A stretch of 64,000 nucleotides of DNA from Roseibacillus persicicus (GCF_014651675.1 NZ_BMXI01000018.1:50665-114664), one strand, 5' to 3'; positions 15,526 to 25,664 are shown, counted from the first letter of the stretch. Notes: generated from the letters alone by a model not told the origin. Numbers and translations are program-made.

Positions 15526-18500
15526 ATGTCCACCATCTGCGAGCGCTGCGGCACCAGCCTTTCCCCCAAAGGCCACTGCCCCAAATGCCTTTTGGAGACG
15601 GCGATGCCGGAGAGCAGCCAGAGCCGGGCCGAGCGCCTCTTTCAAGCCTCTCTCGCGCTGCCAACGGAAGAGCGAATTCAGTTCATCGAGAACTCGGTGG
15701 GAGACGACCGCGAGGCTCTAACAGATGCGCTTCTCCTGCTGCAGGGTTACGAGGAAGAAGGAGGCGACCAAGGCACCCCGACCCTGGGATCCGCGATCAA
15801 TGCACGGCTCGAAATGGGAGCAACCGAGAGAGAGGAAGTCGGCACCATTTTTAATAATTTCCGACTTGTTCGCCGCATTGGAGAAGGAGGAATGGGCACC
15901 GTGTGGGAGGCCGAGCAAAGCGGAGCGGTCTCGCGACAGGTTGCTCTGAAGGTCATCAAACTGGGGATGGATACCCGCGAAGTGGTGAAGCGCTTTGAGC
16001 GGGAACGCCAGGCCCTGGCCCTGATGAACCATCCCTCCATCGCGCAGGTGTTCGAGGCCGGTGCAACTGCCATGGGTCGGCCCTACTTCGTGATGGAACT
16101 GGTGGAAGGGCGTGCCATCGATGTCTACCATCGGAAAAAAAGGCTTTCTAACAGGGAGCTGATCGAGCTCTTCATTGAGGTCTGTGGAGCGATTGAACAT
16201 GCCCATCAGAAAGGCATCATCCACCGCGACCTGAAGCCCTCCAACATTCTCATCAATGAGGAAGGAATCCCAAAGGTCATCGACTTCGGGATCGCACGGG
16301 CCACCACCGAATCCAATCATTCCAACTACACCCTCCAAGCGCAGGTCCTCGGAACCCCGGCCTACATGAGCCCCGAGCAAGCGGCGACTGACGGCGAGGA
16401 CATCGACACCCGAACCGACGTCTATTCCCTGGGGGTTGTGCTCTACGAGCTGCTGACCGGCACCCCGCCCTTCGATCCCGAACGACTGGCCAAGACGGGA
16501 GTGCTAGAGATGCAAAAAATCATCCGCGAAGAGCAGCCCCCAAGACCGAGCACTCAAATCGCCCGCGCAAAGCTGAAAAGCGATGCGACTACACCTTCCC
16601 CGAAACAGCCCTTCGGCTCCGACCTGGACTGGGTCGTGATGAAGGCCATCTCCAAGGAGCGCGAGCGACGCTATGCCAGCACCGCAGCCTTGGCCGAAGA
16701 CCTCCGGCGTTATCTCGCCCACGAGCCCGTCACGGCCGCCCCCCCCACCCTGTCCTATCAGTTGGGAAAGTTTTTCCAGCGAAACAAAGCAGCCTCCATC
16801 GCGGCGGCTTTGATTTTACTGTCCCTCATTCTCGGCCTGACCTTCAGCCTGCAGCAGACCCACCGGGCCCAAGTTGCGCTCGCAGGCGAAGAGAGGGCCC
16901 GCAGACTCGCCGTGCTGACCATCGCCGATCTCTACACCCAGTCGGGAGCGGAAGCCGCGGCCAAGGGACAAGATGAAGTCGCCACCCTCTGGTTTGCCAA
17001 GGCGGCTCTCACCGCACGCACCGACCCCGCTCGCTTGGACGCCAACCGCACCCGGGTCGCCGCCTGGCGAAATCAATTTTCCCAACCTGTGGCAGTCTTC
17101 GATAGTGGCGAAGACTATGTCTCCGGACTCATTTGGAACGCAACGCAAGACGCCCTCATCGTCTTCATCGAGAACGAATACTACCCGCAAGTCTGGGACA
17201 TGAGCGAGTCCCCCAAACGTTGGACCATCCCCGTCCCAGATGCCGACCATGCCAGCTGGAGCCCCGATGGAAAACGACTCGCCCTGGCCAATCTTCATAA
17301 TGCTTTCATCGTCGATTATCCCGGCGGAGATGTTATCGCGACATTGAATACCTTGAGCCCTGCGGCCGCCCCCCTCGCTTGGAGTGCCGATGGGAAAACG
17401 CTTTTTATTCCCGGCACGGAAAATCTCGAACGTTGGGTGCCAGAGACCCAGGAACGCCACTCGACCTCCATTCCAGCCCCGTCGCGCTTCCTCCATCTCT
17501 CTCAAACGGAGGACACCTTGCTGTTAGTAATGGCACACACTCTGGAAGTTCGCGAGGCAACCCCACCCTTTGCTCTCCGGCATCCCCCCCAGCCCATTTA
17601 TGAAAAGTCTCAGGCTCAGCTTTTGGGAAAAGGGCATCAATATGCGTTTGTCAGCCCCGATGGACACACCCTGGTCTGCGACATTTTCTCAGGAAATATT
17701 ATCGAGAACCATGCGGGAGCGATCGGCCCTCACTTCAGAGGGGTCAAATTGTGGGCTAGTCCCTCGGGACGTTATCTAGCGAGAGACAATCATGCGCTCA
17801 TCGATCGGACGCGCCCGGATTTTTCAGGCCCCATTCTCAATGGCTTCGAGATCGCCTTTGCCCCCGACGAAAGCCAGCTCGCCGCCCAAGTTGGAGGCAA
17901 GCAAATCGTGAGCTATGAATTGCCCTCCGGCGAGGTCATCGAGACCGTGGGAGACTCCCACCTTCCACAACTTGCCGTCCGCTATTCACCCGATTCCCGC
18001 CTTCTTGCTTTTTCGGAACATGGACTTGTTCGGATTTGGAAATTGCCTGACCGGGATCTCGTCCAGCAGATTGACACCGATAACCCGAGAGGCGGATTTG
18101 TCGCGCTCTCCCCCAGTGAAGACCGACTCCTCCCCCTCGGTCACGTGCGCGAAGATGCCAGTCGCAAGACGACCCGCGTCTACCGCACCTCGGATGGTGA
18201 ACCCGCAGGACCACCCTTTGGCGCCGGAGGAATCATCATGAACGGACTTTTTCTCACTGACGGAGACCTGGTCGCTCTAGCGGTCAGCACCACCCCCGAT
18301 CGAACGACGGGGAAAATGAGAGTCGACCCGGGAAGTGGCTTCGTCCAAATCTGGAACTCCCGGACCGGGCAGGCTGTCAGCGAGCCTATCGAAGTCCCCT
18401 CCGAACCACGAGGGCTTGCCCGCCATCCCTACAAAGACCTTCTCGCGGTGGCCTGCGCCGGAGGCGAACGGCTCGAGATCGACCTCGACACCTACCAAGC

Positions 18501-19299
18501 CTCCACCCTCTACACCACCCCTCAAGGGTTCTCCGACAACGGAGCGATCTCCAACTCCGGTCGCTGCCGCTACTCGCCCGATGGCCGCCACCTGATCACC
18601 TGGGGCTTCTGGAGCCACGAGGTCTGGGACCGCGATAGACATGAGTTTCTTCTTCCTCCCCGCCCTCAGGAGTCCACGGTCTTTGACCTCTCGATCACGG
18701 ACCACATTCTCGCTGCTGGAGTGGTTGTGAAAAACGATCGCGTGGAGTTCCTCGACCTCGCAACCGGCAAACCCGCACGGGCGAACTTTCCCTACAATGG
18801 CTGGTGCATGGTTTGCCGCCTTAGCCCCTCGGGCGAACGATTGCTTCTCGCCGGGGGCGACTTGAGATCCCGGGTCTTGGATTGGAAGAACGACGTCCGG
18901 CTGGGCCCCGACATTCGCACCCCCCAGTCCCCCCTCACCGGCACCTTTCTACCAGATGAAAAAGGCATCGTGCTCGGCGGATACGATCCGGAGATCACTT
19001 TTTCTGAAATCCGGAGCGGCCGCCCTCTGCGCCCCCCCGTTCCCCACTACGGCGGTTGGGTTTTGGACCTGCAAGTCATCAACGAAGGGAAAAATCTGCT
19101 CATCACCACTCAGTATGCCAACCCGGCTCTACTCAGTTTGGAAAAGGCCTTTCCGGTCTCTCCCCACTCTCTGGAGCAAGACCTCCTCCTCGCCGAGATC
19201 CACGCCAACGCCACCATCAGCGAAAACGGCGGACTCGAACGCCTCACTCGCCAGCAGTGGCTGGAGAAATGGCAGCAGTATCAGAAAGGTTCTTTCTAA
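15526..19299 (+). CDS. Membrane Ser/Thr protein kinase with N-terminal zinc ribbon and C-terminal beta-propeller
   Basis: 1257 residues. A small zinc ribbon (C5, C8, C18, C21) opens the protein, followed by a linker. The kinase domain spans about 112-405 with GEGGMG (119-124), catalytic-lobe lysine K142, HRDLKPSN (233-240, D235), DFG (253-255) and the APE-equivalent MSPEQ. One transmembrane helix lies at about 425-447. The extracytoplasmic ~800 residues contain many WD40-like blades (for example SWSPDGKRLALAN, RYSPDGRHLITWG). All catalytic residues are intact. It forms an operon with the preceding ECF sigma factor, so sensing by the propeller and phosphorylation affecting the sigma factor is the natural inference. 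The ligand is unknown. Confidence 0.93.
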   Translation: MSTICERCGTSLSPKGHCPKCLLETAMPESSQSRAERLFQASLALPTEERIQFIENSVGDDREALTDALLLLQGYEEEGGDQGTPTLGSAINARLEMGATEREEVGTIFNNFRLVRRIGEGGMGTVWEAEQSGAVSRQVALKVIKLGMDTREVVKRFERERQALALMNHPSIAQVFEAGATAMGRPYFVMELVEGRAIDVYHRKKRLSNRELIELFIEVCGAIEHAHQKGIIHRDLKPSNILINEEGIPKVIDFGIARATTESNHSNYTLQAQVLGTPAYMSPEQAATDGEDIDTRTDVYSLGVVLYELLTGTPPFDPERLAKTGVLEMQKIIREEQPPRPSTQIARAKLKSDATTPSPKQPFGSDLDWVVMKAISKERERRYASTAALAEDLRRYLAHEPVTAAPPTLSYQLGKFFQRNKAASIAAALILLSLILGLTFSLQQTHRAQVALAGEERARRLAVLTIADLYTQSGAEAAAKGQDEVATLWFAKAALTARTDPARLDANRTRVAAWRNQFSQPVAVFDSGEDYVSGLIWNATQDALIVFIENEYYPQVWDMSESPKRWTIPVPDADHASWSPDGKRLALANLHNAFIVDYPGGDVIATLNTLSPAAAPLAWSADGKTLFIPGTENLERWVPETQERHSTSIPAPSRFLHLSQTEDTLLLVMAHTLEVREATPPFALRHPPQPIYEKSQAQLLGKGHQYAFVSPDGHTLVCDIFSGNIIENHAGAIGPHFRGVKLWASPSGRYLARDNHALIDRTRPDFSGPILNGFEIAFAPDESQLAAQVGGKQIVSYELPSGEVIETVGDSHLPQLAVRYSPDSRLLAFSEHGLVRIWKLPDRDLVQQIDTDNPRGGFVALSPSEDRLLPLGHVREDASRKTTRVYRTSDGEPAGPPFGAGGIIMNGLFLTDGDLVALAVSTTPDRTTGKMRVDPGSGFVQIWNSRTGQAVSEPIEVPSEPRGLARHPYKDLLAVACAGGERLEIDLDTYQASTLYTTPQGFSDNGAISNSGRCRYSPDGRHLITWGFWSHEVWDRDRHEFLLPPRPQESTVFDLSITDHILAAGVVVKNDRVEFLDLATGKPARANFPYNGWCMVCRLSPSGERLLLAGGDLRSRVLDWKNDVRLGPDIRTPQSPLTGTFLPDEKGIVLGGYDPEITFSEIRSGRPLRPPVPHYGGWVLDLQVINEGKNLLITTQYANPALLSLEKAFPVSPHSLEQDLLLAEIHANATISENGGLERLTRQQWLEKWQQYQKGSF

Positions 19300-19452
19300 C
19301 AACCGAGGGCACGCCCCCTCAATCCGCGCTCCATCCGACAGCTCACCCTCGGACCAGGTCTTTGCGAAGAAATCACCACCCGAGGCCGAAACATTCTCGG
19401 ACAAAAGTCTTAGTAGGTGATGAACACTCTATCCGTCGCGAACCCTAGAACC

Positions 19453-22400
19453 ATGAACAACGCAATCAAAACCATCTTGCTGGTAGTGACCCTCGTCCTG
19501 ATTAGCTGCTTCACAATGATTGACTGGAGTGACCCGTCTTCATCTGCCAAGAGCCCTTCAGAGTCCTCAGCCCAAGTAGCAGCTGAGCAGAAAGAACACG
19601 GCAATCACCCCTCCATTCCCGAGCCGGAAAAGATAACGGAGATGCGCCTCGTTCGAGCTGACCAAGAGCAAATCGCCCCTCCGAATGTGGCGGCTGCCGC
19701 CCCAAAATTCGACCCACGCTTCGAGCAACCCGCCACGCAGGCCGGACTTTTCGGTCCCGACGAAGCCACGATGCAGAAGCATGCCGCCGAGGCCTTGGCT
19801 CGCAGCCAACGGGAAAAAGCCGAGGCGGAAGAATGGGCGAGAGAGAACCATTGGCCACTTGCCGGAGTCAACGAGGATGGCATGGGCTTTGAAATCATGC
19901 GACTCGAGAATGGGGCCCCTGTCTACAATGGTACCCAAAACACCAATGCCCGCATCTCGCACAATGTCTCCCGAATCAACCAGTTCGACACTCCCGGGAG
20001 CAACCCGAACCTGAGCGGAGATGATTGGACGGTCGCTCTTTTCGAACTCGGCAAGCCGCGCCTATCCCACCACGACTTTGCTTTGTATTCAGACCTGGGC
20101 TCCCCCCGGGTGACCTATCGAGACGAAGGAATCAGGTGCGAGAAAGTCCTCAACGAAATTCAGGATCACGCCACTCACGTCCTGGGAACCCTGATCGGCA
20201 ACGGCTACAGCGAGCCCGATGCCAGAGGGATGGCCTGGCTGGCAAACGCGGTGGCCTTCAACTGGTGCGATGACGACGCAGAGATGCGCTCCATTGGCGC
20301 AACCGCACCCAATCAGCCCGACCGAGTCTATGTCTCCAATCATTCCTACGGAGAGATTGCAGGATGGGCAAAGCTGACTCCCTCCAACCTACTGGGAGAT
20401 GCCTTCGGTGGAAAAAAATGGGTGGGACGAGCAGGAGATTCCGAGCCCCGTGCCTTTGGACTGTATGGTTCCACAGCCAGAGAATATGATAAAACCTGCC
20501 GCTTGGCCCCTTACCTCCTGCCCTTCATCGCAGCGGGGAATGACCGGGGAGAGTTGCCAAGCCATCTGCAGGAAGTCCAATGGCCAGCCTACAATGCGGA
20601 CGGCACCGTCAACTCTTCACCCAACGAAGCGGTTTGGGGGCTCTCAGCTGGAGACGCACCGGGTCCGGATGGAGGAACAAGCGGCTTTGATTCCATCCTG
20701 ACGAGCTCAATCGGTAAGAATCCCATGATCGTAGGCAACTTCCAGGACGCCGTTTCGTCAGACAGCCGCTCGATCTCAGGAATCGAGATGGTCAGCTCCT
20801 CGGGCTTTGGCCCCACTGACGACGGTCGAATCAAACCCGACATTGTGGCAAATGGGGCCGCGGTCTACTCCGCGACCAAAGGTGCGGACGATGCATACGG
20901 GGATAAAACCGGCACCTCCATGGCCACCCCCGGAGCCGCCGGGACCGCGCTACTACTCCATCAGCATTACAAGAACTTGACTGGGCAAACCATGCGGGCC
21001 TCGACCCTGAAAGCCCTGATGATCCACACCGCGACCGACATCCTGAACCCCGGGCCTGACTACAAGTCGGGTTGGGGACTCGTCGATGCCTGGAAAGCGA
21101 CCCAGCACATTGACCTGCACGCTGACCACCCCGGCAACTTCCACATCTACGAAGACTTTCTCTCAGAAGAAAGACGGGAGATCCGGCTGCAATTCACCGC
21201 CAGTTCTCCCGTCAAGGCGACCCTCGTCTGGACCGATCCGGAAGGCTCGACTAAAAGCAATCTGGACGATCCGACCCCCGTGTTGGTCAACGACCTCGAT
21301 ATCGTCCTGCGGGGTCCAAACGGAACCTTTTACCGGGCTCCCCAGTTGAATCTTTCCAACCCGAACGCACTCCCCGTCTACAGTGGGAATGCCATTGATA
21401 CCGTGGAACAACTGGGTGGAGGACAGCAGGACATCCCGGCAATGCCTGGCATTTATGAGCTCATCATCTCTTACGATGGTGACCTGAGCGAACCGTCCGC
21501 CCAGGACCCCGACAACAAAAAGCAGGTCTTCTCTCTCATGCTTGAGGGCAATACTCCCGAAAGCATTGGCACCTTGGCCGATGCGGTTGATTCCCTCGAC
21601 CGAAGCTTCACCAGACCGACATCCGGAGCCGTCGCCGGTTTCGCCTATCAGGCAGACGCCTCAGCCAATGATTCTGATCGCGCGGTCAATCTTCCCATTG
21701 ACCACAGCGAGAGCGCTGCTTGCGAGACCACTGTTGATGGCCCTACGACCGTTTCGTTCTCTTGGGGGGTCAGCTCAGAAGCCAATTACGATTATCTTCG
21801 CTTCTACCTCGACGACACCCTGATAGAGGAAATTTCAGGGGACGTCGCCACCCATGTCTACGCCTATGTCGTTCCGGCTGGAAGTCACACCTTGCGCTGG
21901 TCCTATGAGAAGGACTCTAACACGAACTCGGGCTCCGATCAGGGCTGGGTTGATGCCATCAGCTTCAATAACTTTACCGATGGGATCGATAACTCTGATT
22001 ACTTGTGGACTCAAACTTCATTGTCATCCCTGCCATGGGGAAACATCGAGATTGAAGCCAGTGCGATCCCAACAGGAGACATCGCCAGGTCCGGTGACGT
22101 GGAGCCCCTCGAATACTCGGAGATGACGACCACCATCGAAGGCCCGGCGCTGGTTCAATTCACCATGGCGCAAACCGCCCCCAACGGAACGTTACGCGCG
22201 AAATGGCCTACGGGGTTCATCCTCCATTCAAAGGGCAATGTCTATAGGCGCTATTCCGCCATCCTTGGGCCAGGGAGCCATGAGTTCACCTTCAGTTGGC
22301 GCAATCCTGTTGAGGAAAGTGGTCACGGCTTAATCGATCAATTCATGGTGACTCCTCTTCCTGACGATGGCTCTCTGGGCCAAGCTGCCGACATTCCTCT

Positions 22401-24012
22401 CGATGCGGAATACACCGACCTCATGCTGGCAGATGCTAGCGAGGCAGCGTGGATTCCCGACGTATCCAATGCCGCTCCAACCGGCCGCAGCAGAGAGCCG
22501 GGAGCCTCCGCCATCCGAACGGTATTCACGCCAATGTCGGAGTTTCCCAATACTACGAACAACACGGCGGTCACCTATACCGTCAAGGGGCCCTCCCTTC
22601 TCTCGTTCTGGTGGCAATGCACGGGCGCTCCAGACGGGAATCTCAAGTTGGAGGTCCTCCAGGTAAACGTCGATACCGAGTATCACGATGCCTCGCCAGC
22701 CTCCAATGGGCCAAGGGCGCTTGAGCCTATCTCCGGGGGCACAGGCTGGCAGCAAGTTTACTATGAAGTCCCCGATGGACTCTACGTCTTCCGCTGGTCA
22801 TATACAGCCGGTGCGAACGACGTGCCCGGCTCGGCTTGGCTTGACCAAATCTCGGTAACGCCCGACGCAACCCACCCCGCAAGAGGACTCGACCACTGGA
22901 GCCAGCGCTGGGAAAGCTACGGAGACGCAGGTTGGTATGCGGAGTCAGATAACAGTAACGGTGGCATCGACAGCACCAGCCATGGTAAGATCTCCGACAA
23001 CGAAAGCACGACTCTCACCACAACGGTGGTTGGTCCGAAAAAACTCTTTTTCAATTGGAAGGTCAGTAGCGAAGCCAATTGGGACTTTCTCCGCTTCACC
23101 ATGGATGGCGAAGAACTCGTGCCTGGAATCTCTGGGACTACCGATTGGAGCACCGTCAAAATCGATATTCCAGCGGGCAATCACGTGCTGCGCTGGACCT
23201 ATGAAAAGGATATCAGTAATAGTTTGGGCGAGGATCGGGGTTGGGTCGATAGCGTCGCCATCCTGCGACCTGACTTCGGTATCGCTTCGGTGAATGTTCA
23301 ATCTGCCAGCGGCTATAATCTCATTAGCATCAGAAAAGATCAGACCGCAGGCTTCTTCTTGGAAGCCAGCACTGACCTTCTCAATTGGACCACTCTCGGG
23401 GCCACCCCCAGTAGCCTCAATAGTTCTGGAATGATTTCCCCTCGGCTCGAAAACTACAGCACTCTAGACTCCACCACTGAACGCTCACGGTACTACCGTC
23501 TTCGCTTCGAGCCGGAGGTGGCCATCGAAATCGAGAATCCTGACTTCGAAGTTCCCTTCCTCATCAGCGCCAACCCTCCCTTCTTGCAATCCGGACCAGG
23601 TTGGACCGATGACAACGACGGTGAGGGCCAAACTGTCTTTGAGTTCGTTCAGGGCTTTAGCTCAACGGGACTCAATCATTTCAGTGTCGCTGGCGGAACT
23701 TACGCCGAGACCAAGGATAGCTTCTTCACCTACAGCGGCGTGCTCTCGGTCACGGCTGCGATTGGCAATCGTCCGGGTTTCACCACCCCAAATAACGTCA
23801 GCAGCGTCGCCTTGATGAACCAAGGTGAATTGGCGCGCAGCTCCCACTTCGCCACCAACATCCCCGAGGGCACCTTTAAGGACGGCTTCCCGGCAAGCTT
23901 CGATTTCTTCAGCACCGATCCCGACTCCTATTATGACGTCAAAGTCCGCCTAATTTCTGAAGGTTCTCGCTCCAACTTTGACAACGTTCGAGTCGTGCTC
24001 GAGCCCCGATAG
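19453..24012 (+). CDS. Subtilisin-family (S8) lipoprotein with repeated C-terminal beta modules
   Basis: About 1519 residues. The ATG at 19453 gives MNNAIKTILLVVTLVLISCF, a lipoprotein signal with lipobox LISC; GTG 19417 and ATG 19420 are alternatives. In numbering from 19453, the peptidase core has His239 (HATHVLGTL), oxyanion Asn363 (AAGNDRG) and Ser489 (GTSMATPGAAG). The position normally held by catalytic Asp (VxxxDxG) reads VALFELG, with Glu198. A P-domain-like strand region follows. Four ~90-residue modules of the form TTVxGPxxxxFxW...LRWSYxKD...GWVDxI then lie at about 21700-21970, 22120-22350, 22570-22860 and 23010-23265. A last domain (from ~23520) resembles anchoring/carbohydrate-binding folds. 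It is predicted to be outer-membrane attached, with activity uncertain because of Glu198. Confidence 0.85.
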   Translation: MNNAIKTILLVVTLVLISCFTMIDWSDPSSSAKSPSESSAQVAAEQKEHGNHPSIPEPEKITEMRLVRADQEQIAPPNVAAAAPKFDPRFEQPATQAGLFGPDEATMQKHAAEALARSQREKAEAEEWARENHWPLAGVNEDGMGFEIMRLENGAPVYNGTQNTNARISHNVSRINQFDTPGSNPNLSGDDWTVALFELGKPRLSHHDFALYSDLGSPRVTYRDEGIRCEKVLNEIQDHATHVLGTLIGNGYSEPDARGMAWLANAVAFNWCDDDAEMRSIGATAPNQPDRVYVSNHSYGEIAGWAKLTPSNLLGDAFGGKKWVGRAGDSEPRAFGLYGSTAREYDKTCRLAPYLLPFIAAGNDRGELPSHLQEVQWPAYNADGTVNSSPNEAVWGLSAGDAPGPDGGTSGFDSILTSSIGKNPMIVGNFQDAVSSDSRSISGIEMVSSSGFGPTDDGRIKPDIVANGAAVYSATKGADDAYGDKTGTSMATPGAAGTALLLHQHYKNLTGQTMRASTLKALMIHTATDILNPGPDYKSGWGLVDAWKATQHIDLHADHPGNFHIYEDFLSEERREIRLQFTASSPVKATLVWTDPEGSTKSNLDDPTPVLVNDLDIVLRGPNGTFYRAPQLNLSNPNALPVYSGNAIDTVEQLGGGQQDIPAMPGIYELIISYDGDLSEPSAQDPDNKKQVFSLMLEGNTPESIGTLADAVDSLDRSFTRPTSGAVAGFAYQADASANDSDRAVNLPIDHSESAACETTVDGPTTVSFSWGVSSEANYDYLRFYLDDTLIEEISGDVATHVYAYVVPAGSHTLRWSYEKDSNTNSGSDQGWVDAISFNNFTDGIDNSDYLWTQTSLSSLPWGNIEIEASAIPTGDIARSGDVEPLEYSEMTTTIEGPALVQFTMAQTAPNGTLRAKWPTGFILHSKGNVYRRYSAILGPGSHEFTFSWRNPVEESGHGLIDQFMVTPLPDDGSLGQAADIPLDAEYTDLMLADASEAAWIPDVSNAAPTGRSREPGASAIRTVFTPMSEFPNTTNNTAVTYTVKGPSLLSFWWQCTGAPDGNLKLEVLQVNVDTEYHDASPASNGPRALEPISGGTGWQQVYYEVPDGLYVFRWSYTAGANDVPGSAWLDQISVTPDATHPARGLDHWSQRWESYGDAGWYAESDNSNGGIDSTSHGKISDNESTTLTTTVVGPKKLFFNWKVSSEANWDFLRFTMDGEELVPGISGTTDWSTVKIDIPAGNHVLRWTYEKDISNSLGEDRGWVDSVAILRPDFGIASVNVQSASGYNLISIRKDQTAGFFLEASTDLLNWTTLGATPSSLNSSGMISPRLENYSTLDSTTERSRYYRLRFEPEVAIEIENPDFEVPFLISANPPFLQSGPGWTDDNDGEGQTVFEFVQGFSSTGLNHFSVAGGTYAETKDSFFTYSGVLSVTAAIGNRPGFTTPNNVSSVALMNQGELARSSHFATNIPEGTFKDGFPASFDFFSTDPDSYYDVKVRLISEGSRSNFDNVRVVLEPR

Positions 24013-24043
24013 AACTCGCCTAATCCGGTCCCCCTAGAACGAG

Positions 24044-24083
24044 AAAGGCTGAAGCGGTTGCGAAAACCACTTCAGCCTTTTTC
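24044..24083 (+). terminator. Rho-independent terminator (bidirectional form)
   Basis: An 11-bp perfect stem AAAGGCTGAAG / CTTCAGCCTTT (24044-24054 with 24070-24080) is followed by TTTTTCC on the plus strand. The A-run before the stem gives a U-tract on the opposite strand as well. It therefore serves both the subtilase gene and the convergent RidA-like gene. Confidence 0.85.
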
Positions 24084-24101
24084 CTTTAAAGTGATTACTC
24101 T

Positions 24102-24560
24102 CTAGGCGACCTCGACCACCAGCGCCACTTCAACACAGACGTTGAGAGGCAGACTCGCGACCCCCACTGCCGCGCGGGAATGGGAGCCGATCTCGGAGCC
24201 AAAGACTTCCACCAGAGTGTCAGAAGCGCCGTTGATGACTTGCGGAACATCACCAAAGTCAGAAGCCGCATTCACGAAGCCCTGCACCGAAACCACGCGA
24301 GTCACTTTGTCGAGGGAGCCGAGCTCCTTGCGAATGACCGCCAGTCGGCCCAGGACAGAATTCCGTGCGGCCTCTTTGGCCACCTCGGGGCTCACTTGGG
24401 TGGGGACTTGTCCTTTGTAGGATTCGTTGGCCAGGTCCGGCAGTCCACCTGAGATAAAGAGCAGGTTGCCCGTGCGCACCGCGTTGACGTAGCTGGCAAC
24501 CGGGCTGGCGGGTTCGGAGAGTGTGATACCGAGTTCTTGTAATTTTGCTTCCGCAGACAT
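24102..24560 (-). CDS. RidA/YjgF-family protein
   Basis: 152 residues. The sequence GITLSEPASPVASYVNAVRTGNLLFISGGLPD and the closing region with GSHSRAAVGVASLPLNVCVEVALVVEV match the YjgF/YER057c/UK114 family. Classical RidA hydrolyses reactive enamine/imine intermediates made by PLP enzymes. This longer variant (about 150 rather than 130 residues) belongs to a subgroup whose members do not all have that activity. A conserved Arg equivalent (SRAAVGV) is present near the C-terminus. It is divergent from aroE, with a 109-bp shared intergenic region. Confidence 0.9.
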   Translation of the reverse strand: MSAEAKLQELGITLSEPASPVASYVNAVRTGNLLFISGGLPDLANESYKGQVPTQVSPEVAKEAARNSVLGRLAVIRKELGSLDKVTRVVSVQGFVNAASDFGDVPQVINGASDTLVEVFGSEIGSHSRAAVGVASLPLNVCVEVALVVEVA

Positions 24561-24669
24561 GGCGGGACGTTAGCGAATCCAGCCCACGGGTCGAGCCCTC
24601 TTCGTGGCTGATACAATCCGAGTGGCCTTTGCCTTCTCTTTCTCAACGAGATGACTATCTTTCCGCCCA

Positions 24670-25590
24670 ATGAAAGACGTTTACACCCTGGCGGACCTCG
24701 ATGACCAAGCCACGCTGAACCCGGAGGGAACCAAGCCTGCCAAGCTGGCCGTCATCGGTCATCCGGTGGCCCACTCGCAATCTCCCCAACTGCACCAGCC
24801 GGCCTTGGACGCGTTGGATATCGACGCGCGCTACATTCGCCTTGACCTGGAACCCGGGGAACTGCCTGCCGCCTTTGCAAAAATGAAGGAGCTCGGGTTC
24901 GTGGGCACCAACGTGACCGTTCCTCATAAATTCGAAGCCCTCTCGGCCTGCACCGATCTCGATCCAGCGGCGGAAGCCTTGGGAGCGGTCAACACCGTTC
25001 TCTTTGGCGACGGCGAGGACCTGCTCGGATTCAATACCGACGGCCCGGGATTCGTGCGGGCTATTCGGGAGGAGTTCTCGGTCGATGTGCGCGACCTGCG
25101 CATCATGATCGTCGGCGCGGGCGGCGGTGCCGGTCAGGCCCTTGCCACCCAATGTGCCCGCGAAGGCTGCGAGCAGCTGGTGCTGGTCAACCGCTCTTTG
25201 GAAAAGTTGGAAACCCTCGCCACGCGGCTGGAGCCCTACTTCGAATCGGAAAAACTCAATGGCCCCGGCGAGCGGCTCGAGATCTACGCCCTCGACTCCC
25301 CTCACCTCCCCGAGATTGCCGGCCACTGCGACCTCCTCGTCCAAACCACCTCGCTAGGACTTAAGGCCACCGACCCGGCGCCAATCCCCAGCTCCTGCCT
25401 GCAGCCGCACCACCTCGTCTACGACACCATCTATCAGCCCGCCCGCACCAAGTTCCTGCGCAACGCCGAAGCCAACGGAGCACGCATTGCCAACGGCCTT
25501 TCTCTCCTCCTCCATCAGGGCGCCCTGTCCTTCGAATACTGGTTCCCGGGAACAAGTCCGCTGGATGCAATGCGAAAGGGTCGGTCCTAG
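24670..25590 (+). CDS. aroE: Shikimate dehydrogenase
   Basis: 306 residues. It reduces 3-dehydroshikimate to shikimate with NADPH in the aromatic amino-acid pathway. Visible are the substrate motif GHPVAHSQSPQLHQ (Ser pair that binds the carboxylate), catalytic Lys87 in NVTVPHKF and Asp124 in GFNTDGPGF. The nucleotide-binding loop GAGGGAGQAL follows, with NRSLEKLE as the NADP-recognition stretch. The C-terminal glutamine region reads LLLHQGALSFEYWF. It is somewhat longer than the 270-290 residues common in the family because of a ~25-residue N-terminal extension. No other aro gene is nearby. Confidence 0.95.
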   Translation: MKDVYTLADLDDQATLNPEGTKPAKLAVIGHPVAHSQSPQLHQPALDALDIDARYIRLDLEPGELPAAFAKMKELGFVGTNVTVPHKFEALSACTDLDPAAEALGAVNTVLFGDGEDLLGFNTDGPGFVRAIREEFSVDVRDLRIMIVGAGGGAGQALATQCAREGCEQLVLVNRSLEKLETLATRLEPYFESEKLNGPGERLEIYALDSPHLPEIAGHCDLLVQTTSLGLKATDPAPIPSSCLQPHHLVYDTIYQPARTKFLRNAEANGARIANGLSLLLHQGALSFEYWFPGTSPLDAMRKGRS

Positions 25591-25664
25591 CATCCGGGCG
25601 GTTCGGCGATAGAACCTTTTTCCGTCCTCGGCACGGCCGCCTGTTAGAAAAAAGCCCGGGGTAA

